Assembly: GCA_958496175.1 (NCBI GenBank)
Contig: OY292274.1
Span: 3,596,001-3,660,000 of the forward strand
Reading direction: 5' to 3'
Origin: Sisyra terminalis
Lineage: Eukaryota; Arthropoda; Insecta; Neuroptera; Sisyridae
DNA: 64,000 bases
The translations under genes and the position numbers were made by a program. This document shows, piece after piece, positions 48,501 to 58,973 of the stretch. Within the stretch, counting starts at the first letter, position 1; each line of letters opens with the position of its first letter. The notes under the pieces are model-generated. The model was not told the origin of the DNA. It saw nothing but the letters and a program-made list of their open reading frames with translations, and made no database searches.

Positions 48501-49612
48501 GGACATAATTGTAGCACATTTAAACTTTGTACTAATACAGAAAAGTGAGCCACCTTAACCATGTGCTGAAGTGTTAAATGATAATAAAAAGAAATACTCT
48601 TGTTTAAAAAAGTCCTGAAGAAAACAGGAACATTCCCAGTAAATATCCACTCTTTGACTAATAGTACCTTAGGAATTAGCCAAATTAGCCGAATTAGCCA
48701 AAAGAACAATATAATTTCAAGGGACACAAACATTTTATTTTAAATATGCATTATTCATAGTTGTCGAGATATTCTATTAGTTGTTCTGTTAATCAAGGGG
48801 TAGACGAATTCAACAAATTATTGATCATAAAAGTCGCACTTAATTTATTATTATCAAACATAAGTGTATTTAATTATATCCATATTAATTAAAAGGGTAG
48901 CAATATTACCAATATCAATTAATTTTCGCAATTCAATTTTGGTGGTATGAAGTTGATATGGTCCTCTAATTGATTGAATAAAATCAAAATTACTGTTGAA
49001 ACCATAGTAACAATCATTCATTTCAAATTTAAAAAAATGATTGTATTTCACTACACGTATGTGTTTACAATATTTGTTTACATTTGCCGAAATATATGCA
49101 TACATATTACTGCATATAACATACGTTTCCCTATTATTATTTTGAGAATTAAAATGCATTTAAAAAAAGATCCTTTTTTGAAATTATTCAACGCAATATT
49201 AAAATAATGTAAGAAAAGTTGATTGATACATTATATTTTTCTGTTTGAATTAAAAATTAGTTTCAATACATAGATATAAATGGATTAATAAAATATACAA
49301 TTACTATTGTATTAATATAATTTTTGGGACATTACTATTTAGGATTTTTTATACATATCTATACATGATATTTTATGGTAAATGTTTTTAATAAGTATTT
49401 TTCGAACATGTGACCCAAACTGTTAATTCGGTTCAACGATTAATTCATATAATATGTAATATACATTTTGTATAAGTAACCAAATGTGTAAACATATAGT
49501 GACATATAGTATCTATGCACAAATAGTCAATTTAATATTTTATTTGAGAACCAGTAATTTTCCATGAAATATTCACAACCGAAATGACAGTTGAAACTAA
49601 TGACATTGTATT
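45544..49612. other. SAYP 5' flank, then AT-rich intergenic stretch
   Basis: The first few hundred bases upstream of the SAYP start presumably hold its 5' UTR and promoter; 45800-45960 is less AT-rich (GAGGTTGGCCCCACTGCACA), but no TATA box or initiator can be assigned with confidence. From about 46000 to 49612 no gene is seen. A 91-codon minus-strand frame at 48733-48458 is hydrophobic without motif. Three tandem AATTAGCC(A/G)A words lie at 48675-48703. Confidence 0.45.
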
Positions 49613-50968
49613 TCAAAGGGTCTAGCAGGATCCACATAGCGAGTTGGCCCCCAAATCTTAAGATGATTACTTTCAAGATCAAAATAATTGATCCCAAAAA
49701 AAACAACTAGTGTTCAATTTTTAGTAAAATAAGAGTAAAAAAAATTATCGATTCTGTTATAATTTATTACAACTGAAATACTATGCGTCTCCAATTGATT
49801 CTGGGTACATATTGACGGTATCTGAATTACTTGGTTTTCTTCGTTTAGCTTAGGATATTATTCACTGGCTCATACCAAAATTTTTACAGGTTCTACCTAA
49901 AGTGGGCGAATAAATGAACTATCAAATAATATTTTAAAATAATGTGTAAAATAAGCACCTAATATCATTAGGGTAGAAGTAAAATCAAGACATGTATAAA
50001 TAGCAAAGACGGTCGTATATACAATGATTATATTTCGAATGGTAAAGATTGCAACACTATTTTCCGTTATTCCTGTGATTCTCTAATCGAAACTTTACAG
50101 TGGGATATTGTTCTCATGCAACAGCTTTTATGTGTTATTTTTCATATGAACAATAATTATCCAGAATTCTGCGTCCTACGAGTTACTAACTAAATTATTT
50201 TAGGTTCATAATATTCCAGTTGTAAATTATAACAGTGATTATAATTTTTTTTATTCTTATTTTAATAAAAATTGTACACTAGTTGTTTTTTTTTCTTTTG
50301 GGATCAATTCTTTTGATCTTGAAAGTAATCATCTTAAGAGTAAATATAGAAAAACAAAAAAACTAATATTTTTTTTTTTTTTGTTCCCTTAGACTTACAA
50401 TTATGAAAATAATATATGTTTTGCTCCTATATGTGGCCTATTTTTTATTGAAGTTTTGTGAAAAAAAAGTTGGTGCAACACTTCGAAAAAAAATAAAACC
50501 GAGATACACTATTAGGCGTAAATCACATTTATTTTTTTTTCAAGGTGTTGCACCAACTATTTTTTCACGCAATTTTTATGAGTTATAGTGCTCATGTAGA
50601 AGCATAAAATATTTTTTTTTCGTGATAGTCATTTTCAGTGAACACATAAAAAAAATATTTCATTTATTTAATTTTTTGTATAATTTTTGTTTTCTAAAAA
50701 TTTCAAAATATATGATATACTCTGTAAAATAATCTAAAGCCTCACGTTGGTTTCACTTTTCTAGCTTAATTAGTTTTTGAGATATATAACTTTGAAAAAT
50801 AGCTATGCGGGGAGACATTTTTGCCCATGTCTCCAGGTCAAAGAGGAATTTGGTCGCGAAAAGTATATAAAATGTGTTTGTATATCAAGCCGATATTTTA
50901 ACATAAGTTTCGACATAGGTTCCTATTTGGGAGTCAACTAGCCATGTGAATCCTGCTAGACCCTTTGA
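49613..50968. mobile_element. Inverted-repeat element with an interrupted right arm
   Basis: The left arm (49613-49714) reads TCAAAGGGTCTAGCAGGATC and then CACATAGCGAGTTGG, AATCTTAAGATGATTACTTT and TGATCCCAAAAAAAACAACT. Its complement appears on the right in two pieces: the inner part at 50277-50340 and the outer part at 50924-50968. The 583 bases between these pieces are therefore probably a later insertion. That insertion has its own inverted pair, AGTTGGTGCAACAC (about 50467) and GTGTTGCACCAACT (about 50545). No transposase and no clear target duplication. Confidence 0.7.
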
Positions 50969-51812
50969 GTCAATAATTATTATTTTTGTATTCCACCTAG
51001 ATGGATGTATTTAAAATTGTATATTTTTACCCTTGTCTTTGTCGCAACACATACGTTTGCTGATTATGTATTTTGACATTAAATTCAAATTGCATTTATA
51101 ATGTTACCATATTTTAGTTATCGTAAACCACTTATAACTGGTGTATCAGTTCAGGAACTACCGGAAGAGACTACGACAGTAGATTGAAAACATCTTTTTA
51201 ATTATATCAAAGAAGTATAACTTCTCCCGTGCGTACATAAGTAGCAACATCTTCTTTAATCACAGAATATTGCCATAATATGATTTAAAGATTCAAACAC
51301 CCCATGTTAAGTACAAGTTACAATTTAAATCGTGGGATCAATTTAGTTTCTTTTGGCCTCGCAAATCATTATTTAATCAGATGATAACTTTCTAACAAAT
51401 CACTTTTAACCTGACATTGTTCTTTTTGTCTGAATTGAAGCTTTTATTCTACTGTAATTACAATTTTCGTATAAATACTCATTCTACTCCATACATAAAT
51501 TACTAATATTAAATAATCCGATCATGCAGCTTTTACTTACTGCTTAGATTGGTAAATTTCAAAGCGTTAAATTAATTTAAATGGTTTCGATTGATCTAAG
51601 CCACTTCAGCAAATGTCTTTCAATTGAAACATAGTCAAAAGAAGCGTACAATTTTCACTTTGATTTCATTCCTTCAACTTGAAAATGTATTGACATTAAT
51701 GAAAATTCTAGATTATTGAAATGCAACAATTTTCACAATACGTAGGTAATTACAAATCACCACTTTGTGGCCAGAAACAACAAAATTGTTCATAATGAAT
51801 ATAGGTATATAT
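50969..51812. other. No recognised gene
   Basis: AT-rich intergenic sequence with no supported feature. Confidence 0.45.
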
Positions 51813-52712
51813 TAGAGATGTCACGAATATTCGGCCACTATTTATTCGGCCTATTCGGTTACTTTTTTTTAATATTCGGTATTCGGCCGAATACCGAATA
51901 CCCAATCATCAAAAAATAGCATATTTTACTCAAAAATGTATATTGGGAATCGGAAAGCAATGCCATTTTCTTGACATAAAATTAAAACACAAAATTTTTC
52001 ACAAGTTTAATTTCGAAGCATATAATACCGAATTTGTATTCCTTTGTGAATTTATTTAACCTTTTCAGTATAGAGCTTAGAATAATAAATATTTTTAATC
52101 TTTTGTGAGTTAACTAATCACGCTGATCAGATAGTGTCTTTAGGTATGACTTTGAAATTACTTATAATCCGATAAATCGCAATTGAATGTCGATAGATTC
52201 AGTAATGCCATTACTTTCCGATCCTCTTAATATTTATATTAATCATAAATTTCTACATTTATTACAAAATAAAAATCAATCTGTTATACGTTGTGATGGG
52301 CAAAAATTAGAAATAAAACTAATATTCGAAAACTATTCGGTGTTCGACTATTCATATCGAACAGTAAATTAGGAAAAAATGCATAATATTACTCAGACAG
52401 GCTTTTATTTCGCCAATAGCTTTTAACTTATAAATTTATTTTACCATAGCATATTAATACTTAAAATCTATCAGTGGTAAGTTATGATGAATGAAAAGAA
52501 GTTTTTCAGCGTTTGTTGATAGCAAACGATTTCACTTTTCCTCATAAATTATAAAGTTAAATTATAAATTATAAAGTAAGTTTAAACTTTAAACCCCACT
52601 CGCTAACGGTACTAAGTGTCGCCGAATATTCGGCGCTTCGGCCAAGAGACTCGCCGAATATTCGGTATTTGGCCAAATCACTATTCGATACTATCACTAT
52701 ACCAAATCTCTA
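51813..52712. mobile_element. hAT-type element with perfect 8-bp duplication
   Basis: Both ends begin TAGAGAT on their own strand (left TAGAGATGTCACGAATATTC; right complement TAGAGATTTGGTATAGTG). GTATATAT is repeated exactly on both sides (51805-51812 and 52713-52720), the 8-bp duplication of hAT elements. Subterminal regions contain many ATTCGGCC/GGCCGAAT and CCGAATATTCGG words, as in related hAT MITEs. The interior is noncoding apart from a 61-codon frame at 52187 without a motif. Confidence 0.85.
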
Positions 52713-52732
52713 GTATATATTGAAATTGAGAG

Positions 52733-52768
52733 GTTGCCAAATTGTGGATGTGCTAAAATGGACTTGAG
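52733..52768. repeat. End fragment of the CTCAAG foldback MITE
   Basis: GTTGCCAAATTGTGGATGTG followed by CTAAAATGGACTTGAG is the right end of the family at 52879-53098. Only this end is present. Confidence 0.7.
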
Positions 52769-52878
52769 CCTCTTTTATACTAACTGTTAAAGTTAGTACT
52801 CTGGACACACTTCTGGCGGCGCCACATCTTGACACATTTCCCATCAGGCATTGCAGGATTGTATTATCTTCTTTTAGG

Positions 52879-53098
52879 CTTAAGTGTACTTTAGCACACA
52901 TGGCACATCTGGCGACGTTGCATTTTCGACTTTGTTTTTAATTTAATTCGCGATTAAATCGGCCCTTAATGAAAATTTAGTCACAAAAGAGAGAATTATA
53001 CAATATTAAACAAAAAACATTACATTACAACATTAAATTAAAAACAAAGTCGAAAATGCAACGTTGCCAGATTGTGGGTGTGCTAAAATGGACTTGAG
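52879..53098. mobile_element. CTCAAG foldback MITE, complete copy
   Basis: A 220-bp element: left half CTTAAGTGTACTTTAGCACA, CGACGTTGCATTTTCGACTT, ATTTAATTCGCGATTAAATC. The right half is essentially its complement, ending GTGTGCTAAAATGGACTTGAG in two overlapping pieces. The arms of about 75-80 bp leave a central spacer of about 60 bases. It is noncoding and related to 61156-61366, 10527-10608 and 52733-52768. Confidence 0.8.
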
Positions 53099-53104
53099 GT
53101 ATGT

Positions 53105-53415
53105 AAACATACCAGTGGTATCAACGTTTTAAGAAGTCTCATCTTAGTCGTTACTAGATATTGTGATAGTTTAGTTTCTAATTCGTGACTTCCCTTGTTG
53201 GTTATTTTTGCGAGTTACAGTATTTCTGGTCTAAATACATGTTCAAGTGCCATTGGGATGGTCTCGAGTCTATCTGTAATCAACAGACAACTTTTGGTTA
53301 TATTTAGTCGGAAGTCAGATTTCGTAGTAGCAGCTTCAACATGTTGAAAAAATTCAAATATTTCCTGTTTGTTCTGTGCCAGAACTATCATTTGCATAAC
53401 GTAGGTTGGACATAT
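53105..53415 (-). pseudogene. RTE-type reverse transcriptase remnant
   Basis: On the minus strand the frame reads NLRYVMQMIVLAQNKQEIF, then EAATTKSDFRLNITKSCLLI and TDR. It matches the NLRYADDIVLLAxNxxEL...LNxxKTKxMxxxR region of RTE-clade polymerases; the catalytic ADD has become VMQ. Further on, KITNKGSHELETKL matches the YLGSxIxxxGxxxxEIxxRI segment that follows. It is decayed by frameshift and stops and is immediately adjacent to the foldback MITE. Confidence 0.65.
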
Positions 53416-55468
53416 TTTTTCCCTGTGGAGACTGCGCTTTACTATTTTTCTAAAAATGTATTTTCCGTACGCGCTTAAGGGAATTCGGGAGTGAATGTTT
53501 CTGTTTACCTAAAGGTACTGAAAATGTTTCCAAAACAAACTTTCAAAAAATATATACGTAAATGCCAAAACCAATTTTTATAGATTAATATTTTGCAAAG
53601 TTTTTTAGTATCTTCAAGTTTCGTTTTACATAATAACTTATCTTTCAAAAGAGATTAAACATTAAAAACCAGGTGTGTTTTCATTGCCCTTTATAGCTAA
53701 TCTCAAAGAAAAATTTGCTCCTGCGTATATTTAACAATAAGAACGTTTCATAATTTCAAATTAAAAACCAACATATTTACTCAACTCGGATATTTTATAA
53801 ATGTAATTACTTCAAAACATTTGAAAAAAAATATATCTATACGTAAGCTTTCTTCATGCTTTTGCCTGAGGGTTCTTAACGTTTGCTTTAAAACTCGTCA
53901 ATGAATAAGTAATATTTGAATAATACACATCCAGAAAAAAGATTGTTTGATTCGAATAAAGAAACATTATTTTTTTTTACATACACAAATCTCACATTTA
54001 TTTTTATCTGCAACATTGTTTACAGAGAAAATGCTGATTTTTTCTTGATTAAATGATGAAAAATATCATTTTTAGCTGAATTGGTACAAAAATAATAATA
54101 ATATATCCATTGAAATTGTGACTTCTTCATTATCAAAAAAATAATAAAATTTGGCTTTTATAAATATATCTAATGTAAACTGGGTTTTATTTACTTTATT
54201 GCCATATATTAGAGAAACTGGAAAGTATTGTCGTTTTTTTAAATGTAAAATTAAAACAAAAAAAATATTATTATCAACTTTTTAATATTATCAACCTTTT
54301 GACATCTAATATGCAAATTTTAATGCCAATTTATAAAAATCAATTCATTACTAAGAAAGATATCAAAAAATTACATTTTTGAACATCTTTAAAGTTTTTT
54401 TTTACTATTAAGAAAATGATGTAGCAATCGAATTAAAACCGATGGAACAACTTTGAACTATTATGATGGGTAAAGTAACAATACCCCGTCCATTAATTTA
54501 TTATTTTTTCCAGAACTTTTCTTCTGCAGTTGAGTCTTGCATTACCATATGTAACAGAATAGAGTTTTCTCTGTTGACAATTTTTGTTAAATTTAATATT
54601 TTTAAAGTTTTTTGTCTCTATATCTCCTTTTAATTCAAGGAGAAATATATATTAATTGCAGTAGAAAATTAGGGGGATAAATCCTTTGCAAGTAGGTGAA
54701 CGATGATAGTTCGGTCTTTTGAAATATATGAAACTGTATTTACCACCAAATTTTCGATATTTTCCCAACTTATACGGATTTTTATTAACCTTTGAGTCGC
54801 TAAAACCTGGGCAGTTATAAAGCAACGGTAAATAAAACATTAAAAAAAAACTAAAAAGTACAAGAGGCCTATAAAATTATAAAGTGTAAACATTAAAAAA
54901 CGACACACACGTTAGTACCATAGAAATTTTGTATTCGATACCAAATTATATTAACTATTATGTCTTTCTTTTCATTCAGGATCGTATTTTTGAGTAGTTT
55001 AACGGTTTGATATAGGGATATTAACTAAACATCGATGCATTGAATCTACTCGATGTTTATCATACGATACATCGGATTGATACGATTTTTTCTATTCGAT
55101 GCATCAATTTAATAAAAAATAAAATATTTCTAGTTAAAAATGACAAAAACTAATGAGAATAATGTGAATAACTAGCGGTAGAGATTAACGGCTTAAACAT
55201 ATTTACGTAGTTTAGTAGAAGAAAGACTCAACAAATATCAATTGGAATTCTGGAGTGATCTAAATTTTCAGTTCCATCCGAATCCTTATTTTCCAAAACT
55301 ATTCAAATAGTCAAACAGAGGAATAGAATGAAAAGAAGAATGATTAATTAATTTTTTGTTTCTTAAATTGGTTTAAACTGGCTAAACTTTCGATTTTAGA
55401 CTTTTATTTTCTGTTTGTTTGTTTTTTTTTCTCTTTGTATTGCAATCGTCTAGTATTCTATGAAAATA
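53416..55468. other. AT-rich stretch without gene
   Basis: Nothing supported. Around 55010-55110 the text CATCGATGCATTGAATC and TTCGATGCATCAATTTAAT resembles hAT terminal text, but no partner end is seen. Confidence 0.45.
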
Positions 55469-55807
55469 CAGTAATCTTTTTTATAACACGGTTCTCTTAT
55501 AACGCATTGTCATATTAAGTGATTTCATATCCTTCGTATTACACGTATTTTCTATACAGTACAGAGATTTCCAACTTTATATTTCTGTGTGTACATTTTT
55601 TTAATAAAAATGTTTTTTGATTAATTTTATTAAAACTCACTTATTTCGTTCATAACCTGTTTTTTTCTTAATATTAGATTTAAACTCTTTTTGAACGAGA
55701 AAAGTTAAACGTGTATCATTAGTACATAACGCGTTATACAAGAATGCTCGTATAACTCGTTTCTTACAACGCAAAACTGACCTCCAGTATTATAAAGAGG
55801 ATTACTG
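55469..55807. mobile_element. pogo-like MITE
   Basis: The left end CAGTAATCTTTTTTATAACA and the complement of the right end CAGTAATCCTCTTTATAATA form a TIR. Subterminal ATAACGCG and CTCGTATAACTCG words fit pogo/Tigger-like MITEs. TA precedes the left end (55467-55468); the right TA is not preserved. It is noncoding, 339 bp. Confidence 0.7.
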
Positions 55808-55908
55808 TTTTTCTATTGTTTGTTGGATTTTGTTGCATTGTGCCATTACAAGTAAATTGTGGTATGAAAAACAACTTGAATTGATTAAGATTAAATCTTA
55901 AAAACCTC
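55782..55908 (+). repeat. Inverted duplication, left copy
   Basis: This 127-base segment (MITE right end plus about 100 bases of flank) is reproduced in reverse complement at 56770-56898 with few differences. Shared words include TTGTTGCATTGTGCCATTAC and AACTTGAATTGATTAAGAT (one difference). An (AT)n tract begins right after it at about 55911. Confidence 0.85.
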
Positions 55909-55909
55909 T

Positions 55910-55910
<1 letters not shown>

Positions 55911-55942
<32 letters not shown>
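55911..55942. repeat. (AT)n microsatellite
   Basis: About 15 uninterrupted TA dinucleotides following the left inverted-duplication copy. Confidence 0.9.
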
Positions 55943-55948
<6 letters not shown>

Positions 55949-56769
55949 TATATTTTTTTTTGTAAAAAAAAGCTTTAAACGACAACAAATAATTCATAGA
56001 ATAAAAATATGGCTTCATACTGCCGATTTTTTTTTCATTGGAAGGAAAATGATACTAAGAATAGATATAATGTTTAATCAAATTTATAATTTTATTACAT
56101 ACTGTGCGACGGTGAAACGATATCGAAAATTACGAATCTTAAACTCAGTCTTCAAAAAGAATTTTAACAAAATAAATATCATTCATCATAAACTGCCACT
56201 TATAAGAGCATTCTTATAGGCCTGAAATTAAATTCAAATCGTTTAAGCCCCGAAATTGGAATTTCAATCTAGTAAAGATTGAAATTCGAGACTAAATTAA
56301 GCAAATTTCCTCACTTATATCTCTATATTTTTGCTAGTTTGCTAATTTTACTGATGGCTTTAACACGGACGAAATACATTTAGAATGTATAAATGGAAGA
56401 AGTTTACTTTGACCTTAATAATATGCTATGAAAATATGTACCTACACTGATTTTGGAATCAACCTAAGAGCAACAAAATTTCTTAGATTTTTTTTTTGGG
56501 GGTGGCGTATTTACGGCCTTACACCTCTTACATACTTCACAAGAATTAACGTAGGCTCTAATATCCTGGAGCATACCTGATCAATAAAAATGCCTCAATA
56601 TTAGGCAGTGATATATCCAGAGGTGCTGATTAGGAGGAATTGTGGTGTGGTTTCTAGAATTTCATCATCTCTAAGAACCTTTTTCTACCCATTATTGTCA
56701 CTAACATAGACTTATGCCCAATTTGGTTTGAACTAGTACAAATCGTAACCATTTCCCTTTCTAAGCGCG
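55943..56769. other. Spacer between inverted copies, no gene
   Basis: AT-rich noncoding sequence. A less AT-rich patch lies at about 56500-56780 but no frame or domain is recognised. Confidence 0.4.
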
Positions 56770-56895
56770 GAAGGTTTTTAAGATTTAATCTTAACCAATT
56801 CAAGTTGTTTTTCATACCACAATTTACTTGTAATGGCACAATGCAACAAAATCTAACAAACAATAGAAAAACAGTAATCCTCTTTATAATACTGG

Positions 56896-56898
<3 letters not shown>
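56770..56898 (-). repeat. Inverted duplication, right copy
   Basis: Reverse complement of 55782-55908. Here the pogo-like MITE is cut after 26 bases of its end (ACAGTAATCCTCTTTATAAT then ACTGGAGG) by an (AT)n tract. Confidence 0.85.

Positions 56899-56938
<40 letters not shown>
56899..56938. repeat. (AT)n microsatellite
   Basis: About 20 TA dinucleotides directly abutting the Helitron 5' end. Confidence 0.9.
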
Positions 56939-56941
<3 letters not shown>

Positions 56942-57255
56942 ATAATATAAAAATGAATCGCAAAATGTGTTGGTAAGCGCATAACTCAACAACGCCTAGA
57001 CCAATTTGGCCAATTTTTTTTTTAAAATGTTCGTTGGAGTTCAAGGATGGTTTTTACGGCGAGAAAAACTCGAATAATTTGTTTTAACAATGTTTTAACA
57101 ATGAATTTATTTATTTATAAATTTTACGCCTACTTGCTTTTTACGTCTAATATTATTTGTAATCATCGATTCCTGTAATTTATTTGGAAAAAGCTTAGCA
57201 ACGTATGAATTTGACGTTTTTATTTATATAATTTGTGTTAAAATAATTATTTAAT

Positions 57256-57495
57256 TCATATTTTTGAAGAGTGTAACAAGCAAAAAGATTGTAGGTCCAC
57301 GTCATTTTGGCATTCCATTTTGCCTTTATTATGTATCACAACGCAGTACGTGGAATTTTTGTAATTTTGAGCAATGTTTGGAAACACCATTAACTTAGTA
57401 AAGTAGCAAAAATTGGTAGGGAAAATAATGCACCCCGATGATGTGTCAACGGAAATTTTCCCATTACCAATATCGATAAATTGTTTGGAAAACAC
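57256..57495 (-). pseudogene. Helitron Pif1 helicase fragment, copy 1
   Basis: The minus-strand frame reads FSKQFIDIGNGKISVDTSSG, then CIIFPTNFCYFTK and VFPNIAQNYKN. It corresponds to the segment of Helitron helicases that reads FSxxLLxIGNGxIPxDxxxGxIxxPxNFC...VFPNIxxNYxN. The following conserved text degenerates. A stop or frameshift lies just upstream. It shows homology to copy 2 at 57927-57682 but is diverged. Confidence 0.7.
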
Positions 57496-57681
57496 TTTTC
57501 CAGATTAGTCGTTCTGCATTTCGAATTGCAGAAGTGGACGACTTCAGACATTAAGGATCGACTTCTGTTTAAGAAATAAATGCTTGCCTTAAATTATCAA
57601 ATTTATGGAACCATATGGAGAAACTTCACCTGGAAAAAAAACATAAGAATTGCATTGCTGAACGATTGATCTGCAGAAGAT

Positions 57682-57927
57682 TTATCCTAGAAATGAATGA
57701 ATATCGGTAATAGCCGTGTTATTGGTTTGAAATTTTATCCTAATTAAACTGATTACAACGTTATTCTGTTGTTTTATAAAAAAGCTAGGAATTAGGTAAA
57801 ATTTTTCAAATGAGACAAAATTCGAAGGAAATGAAGTCAATACGCTTGATTCATCGACAAGAACACTACCATTACCGAGATTCAAAAATTGTTTGGAAAA
57901 TTCTTCAGTAGATGGATCATTCTGCAA
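57682..57927 (-). pseudogene. Helitron Pif1 helicase fragment, copy 2
   Basis: The minus-strand frame reads LQNDPSTEEFSKQFLNLGNG, then SVLVDESSVLTSFPSNFVSF. It represents the same helicase segment as copy 1, starting slightly earlier (the NMRxxLQNDPS part is still visible upstream). The downstream part is unrelated or decayed. Confidence 0.65.
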
Positions 57928-58973
57928 CGCAACTCATATTGCCAGCTGAAATTTTTTTACATTGTGTCACAAATTTTATGATTTTAAGCAGGAGTATATT
58001 TTATTGGCAGAATCTAAACTTGGAATGATTGGCAATGTTTGGGAGAAATCGCCAATCAGTAAAATCATTGCGCCTTCAAAACATACTGAGTCATTGCGTC
58101 GAACTTCCAATGGTTTCAATGGTTATATGCGTTTCTTAAATAAAAATTACCGACAATATTAAATTTACATATAAGTGTGGGTGACGTGAACTGCCAATTG
58201 CGTAAAATGCCAAGCTTAATTTATTTAAAAACTCATTTTATTCATTTTTTTCCGTGAATTGTTAAGATATGTTAATAGTTATTCTGCTATTCGGAAGGAA
58301 GACGAATCTAAAAAATCATATATCATCATAATCGGTCCCGTAATTTTTCAAGCTCTCATTGGTCTACTACCCCTACTTTGTTTTTTTATGCTGAAGATAT
58401 CTGATTTGACAAACTTTGCATGTCAATGTAATGGCAAGATGCTTCAATGGAGAGAATCAATCCGAGGGCAACGCATGAACCCAAATACATAGCTTCAATA
58501 AAGCAAATCGTTAGCCTAAATTCTCAATCTGCTAAGTTCACTTTTAAATTTTTTTGTTTTTTTGTTCTAATAGGAAGGAATAAAAAATTCTATCAAATCA
58601 CAAACTGATAAATCTATTTAAATATAAAAATTTCTTAATATGCAAAATGAATCGGAAATCTGCTTTATGTAGTAACTTATGTGGCTTATATTCACTTTTT
58701 TTTTCTTTTCCTGAAGAAATTGTTAAAAAAGAACTTAGCAGCTTAACACTTTAGGCCGACGAAATGTGTTGGTTGACTTGCAATTGAAATAATTGATTTC
58801 TTTTTCTATAATTTTTATTTTATTTTTATATATTTATTATTCTAATGAAGTATTGAACTTAATTTTGTTCATTTTATTATTGATAATTTAAACTAAGTGT
58901 AACTAACATATTAATTTATAAAACACTACGTTCATTGCATGTTAGGCAGTACGAAGTTTGCTGGGTCAGCTAG

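Larger units (their letters stand above)
56939..58973 (+). mobile_element. Helitron with intact-looking ends
   Basis: The 5' end is A|TCTATAATATAAAAATGAAT followed by AAGCGCATAACTCAACAACG, a typical Helitron start. The 3' end reads GGCAGTACGAAGTTTGCTGG then GTCAGCTAG|T, with a weak hairpin ahead of the CTAG terminus. Insertion between A and T, without duplication, is as expected. No open HUH Rep protein is present. The interior carries two fragments of a Pif1-type Helitron helicase, both on the opposite strand to the element polarity. Confidence 0.8.

Noticed and set aside
48458..48733. 91-codon hydrophobic minus-strand frame
   Set aside because: Composition is explained by T-rich DNA on that strand; no motif, no exon signals, no domain resemblance.
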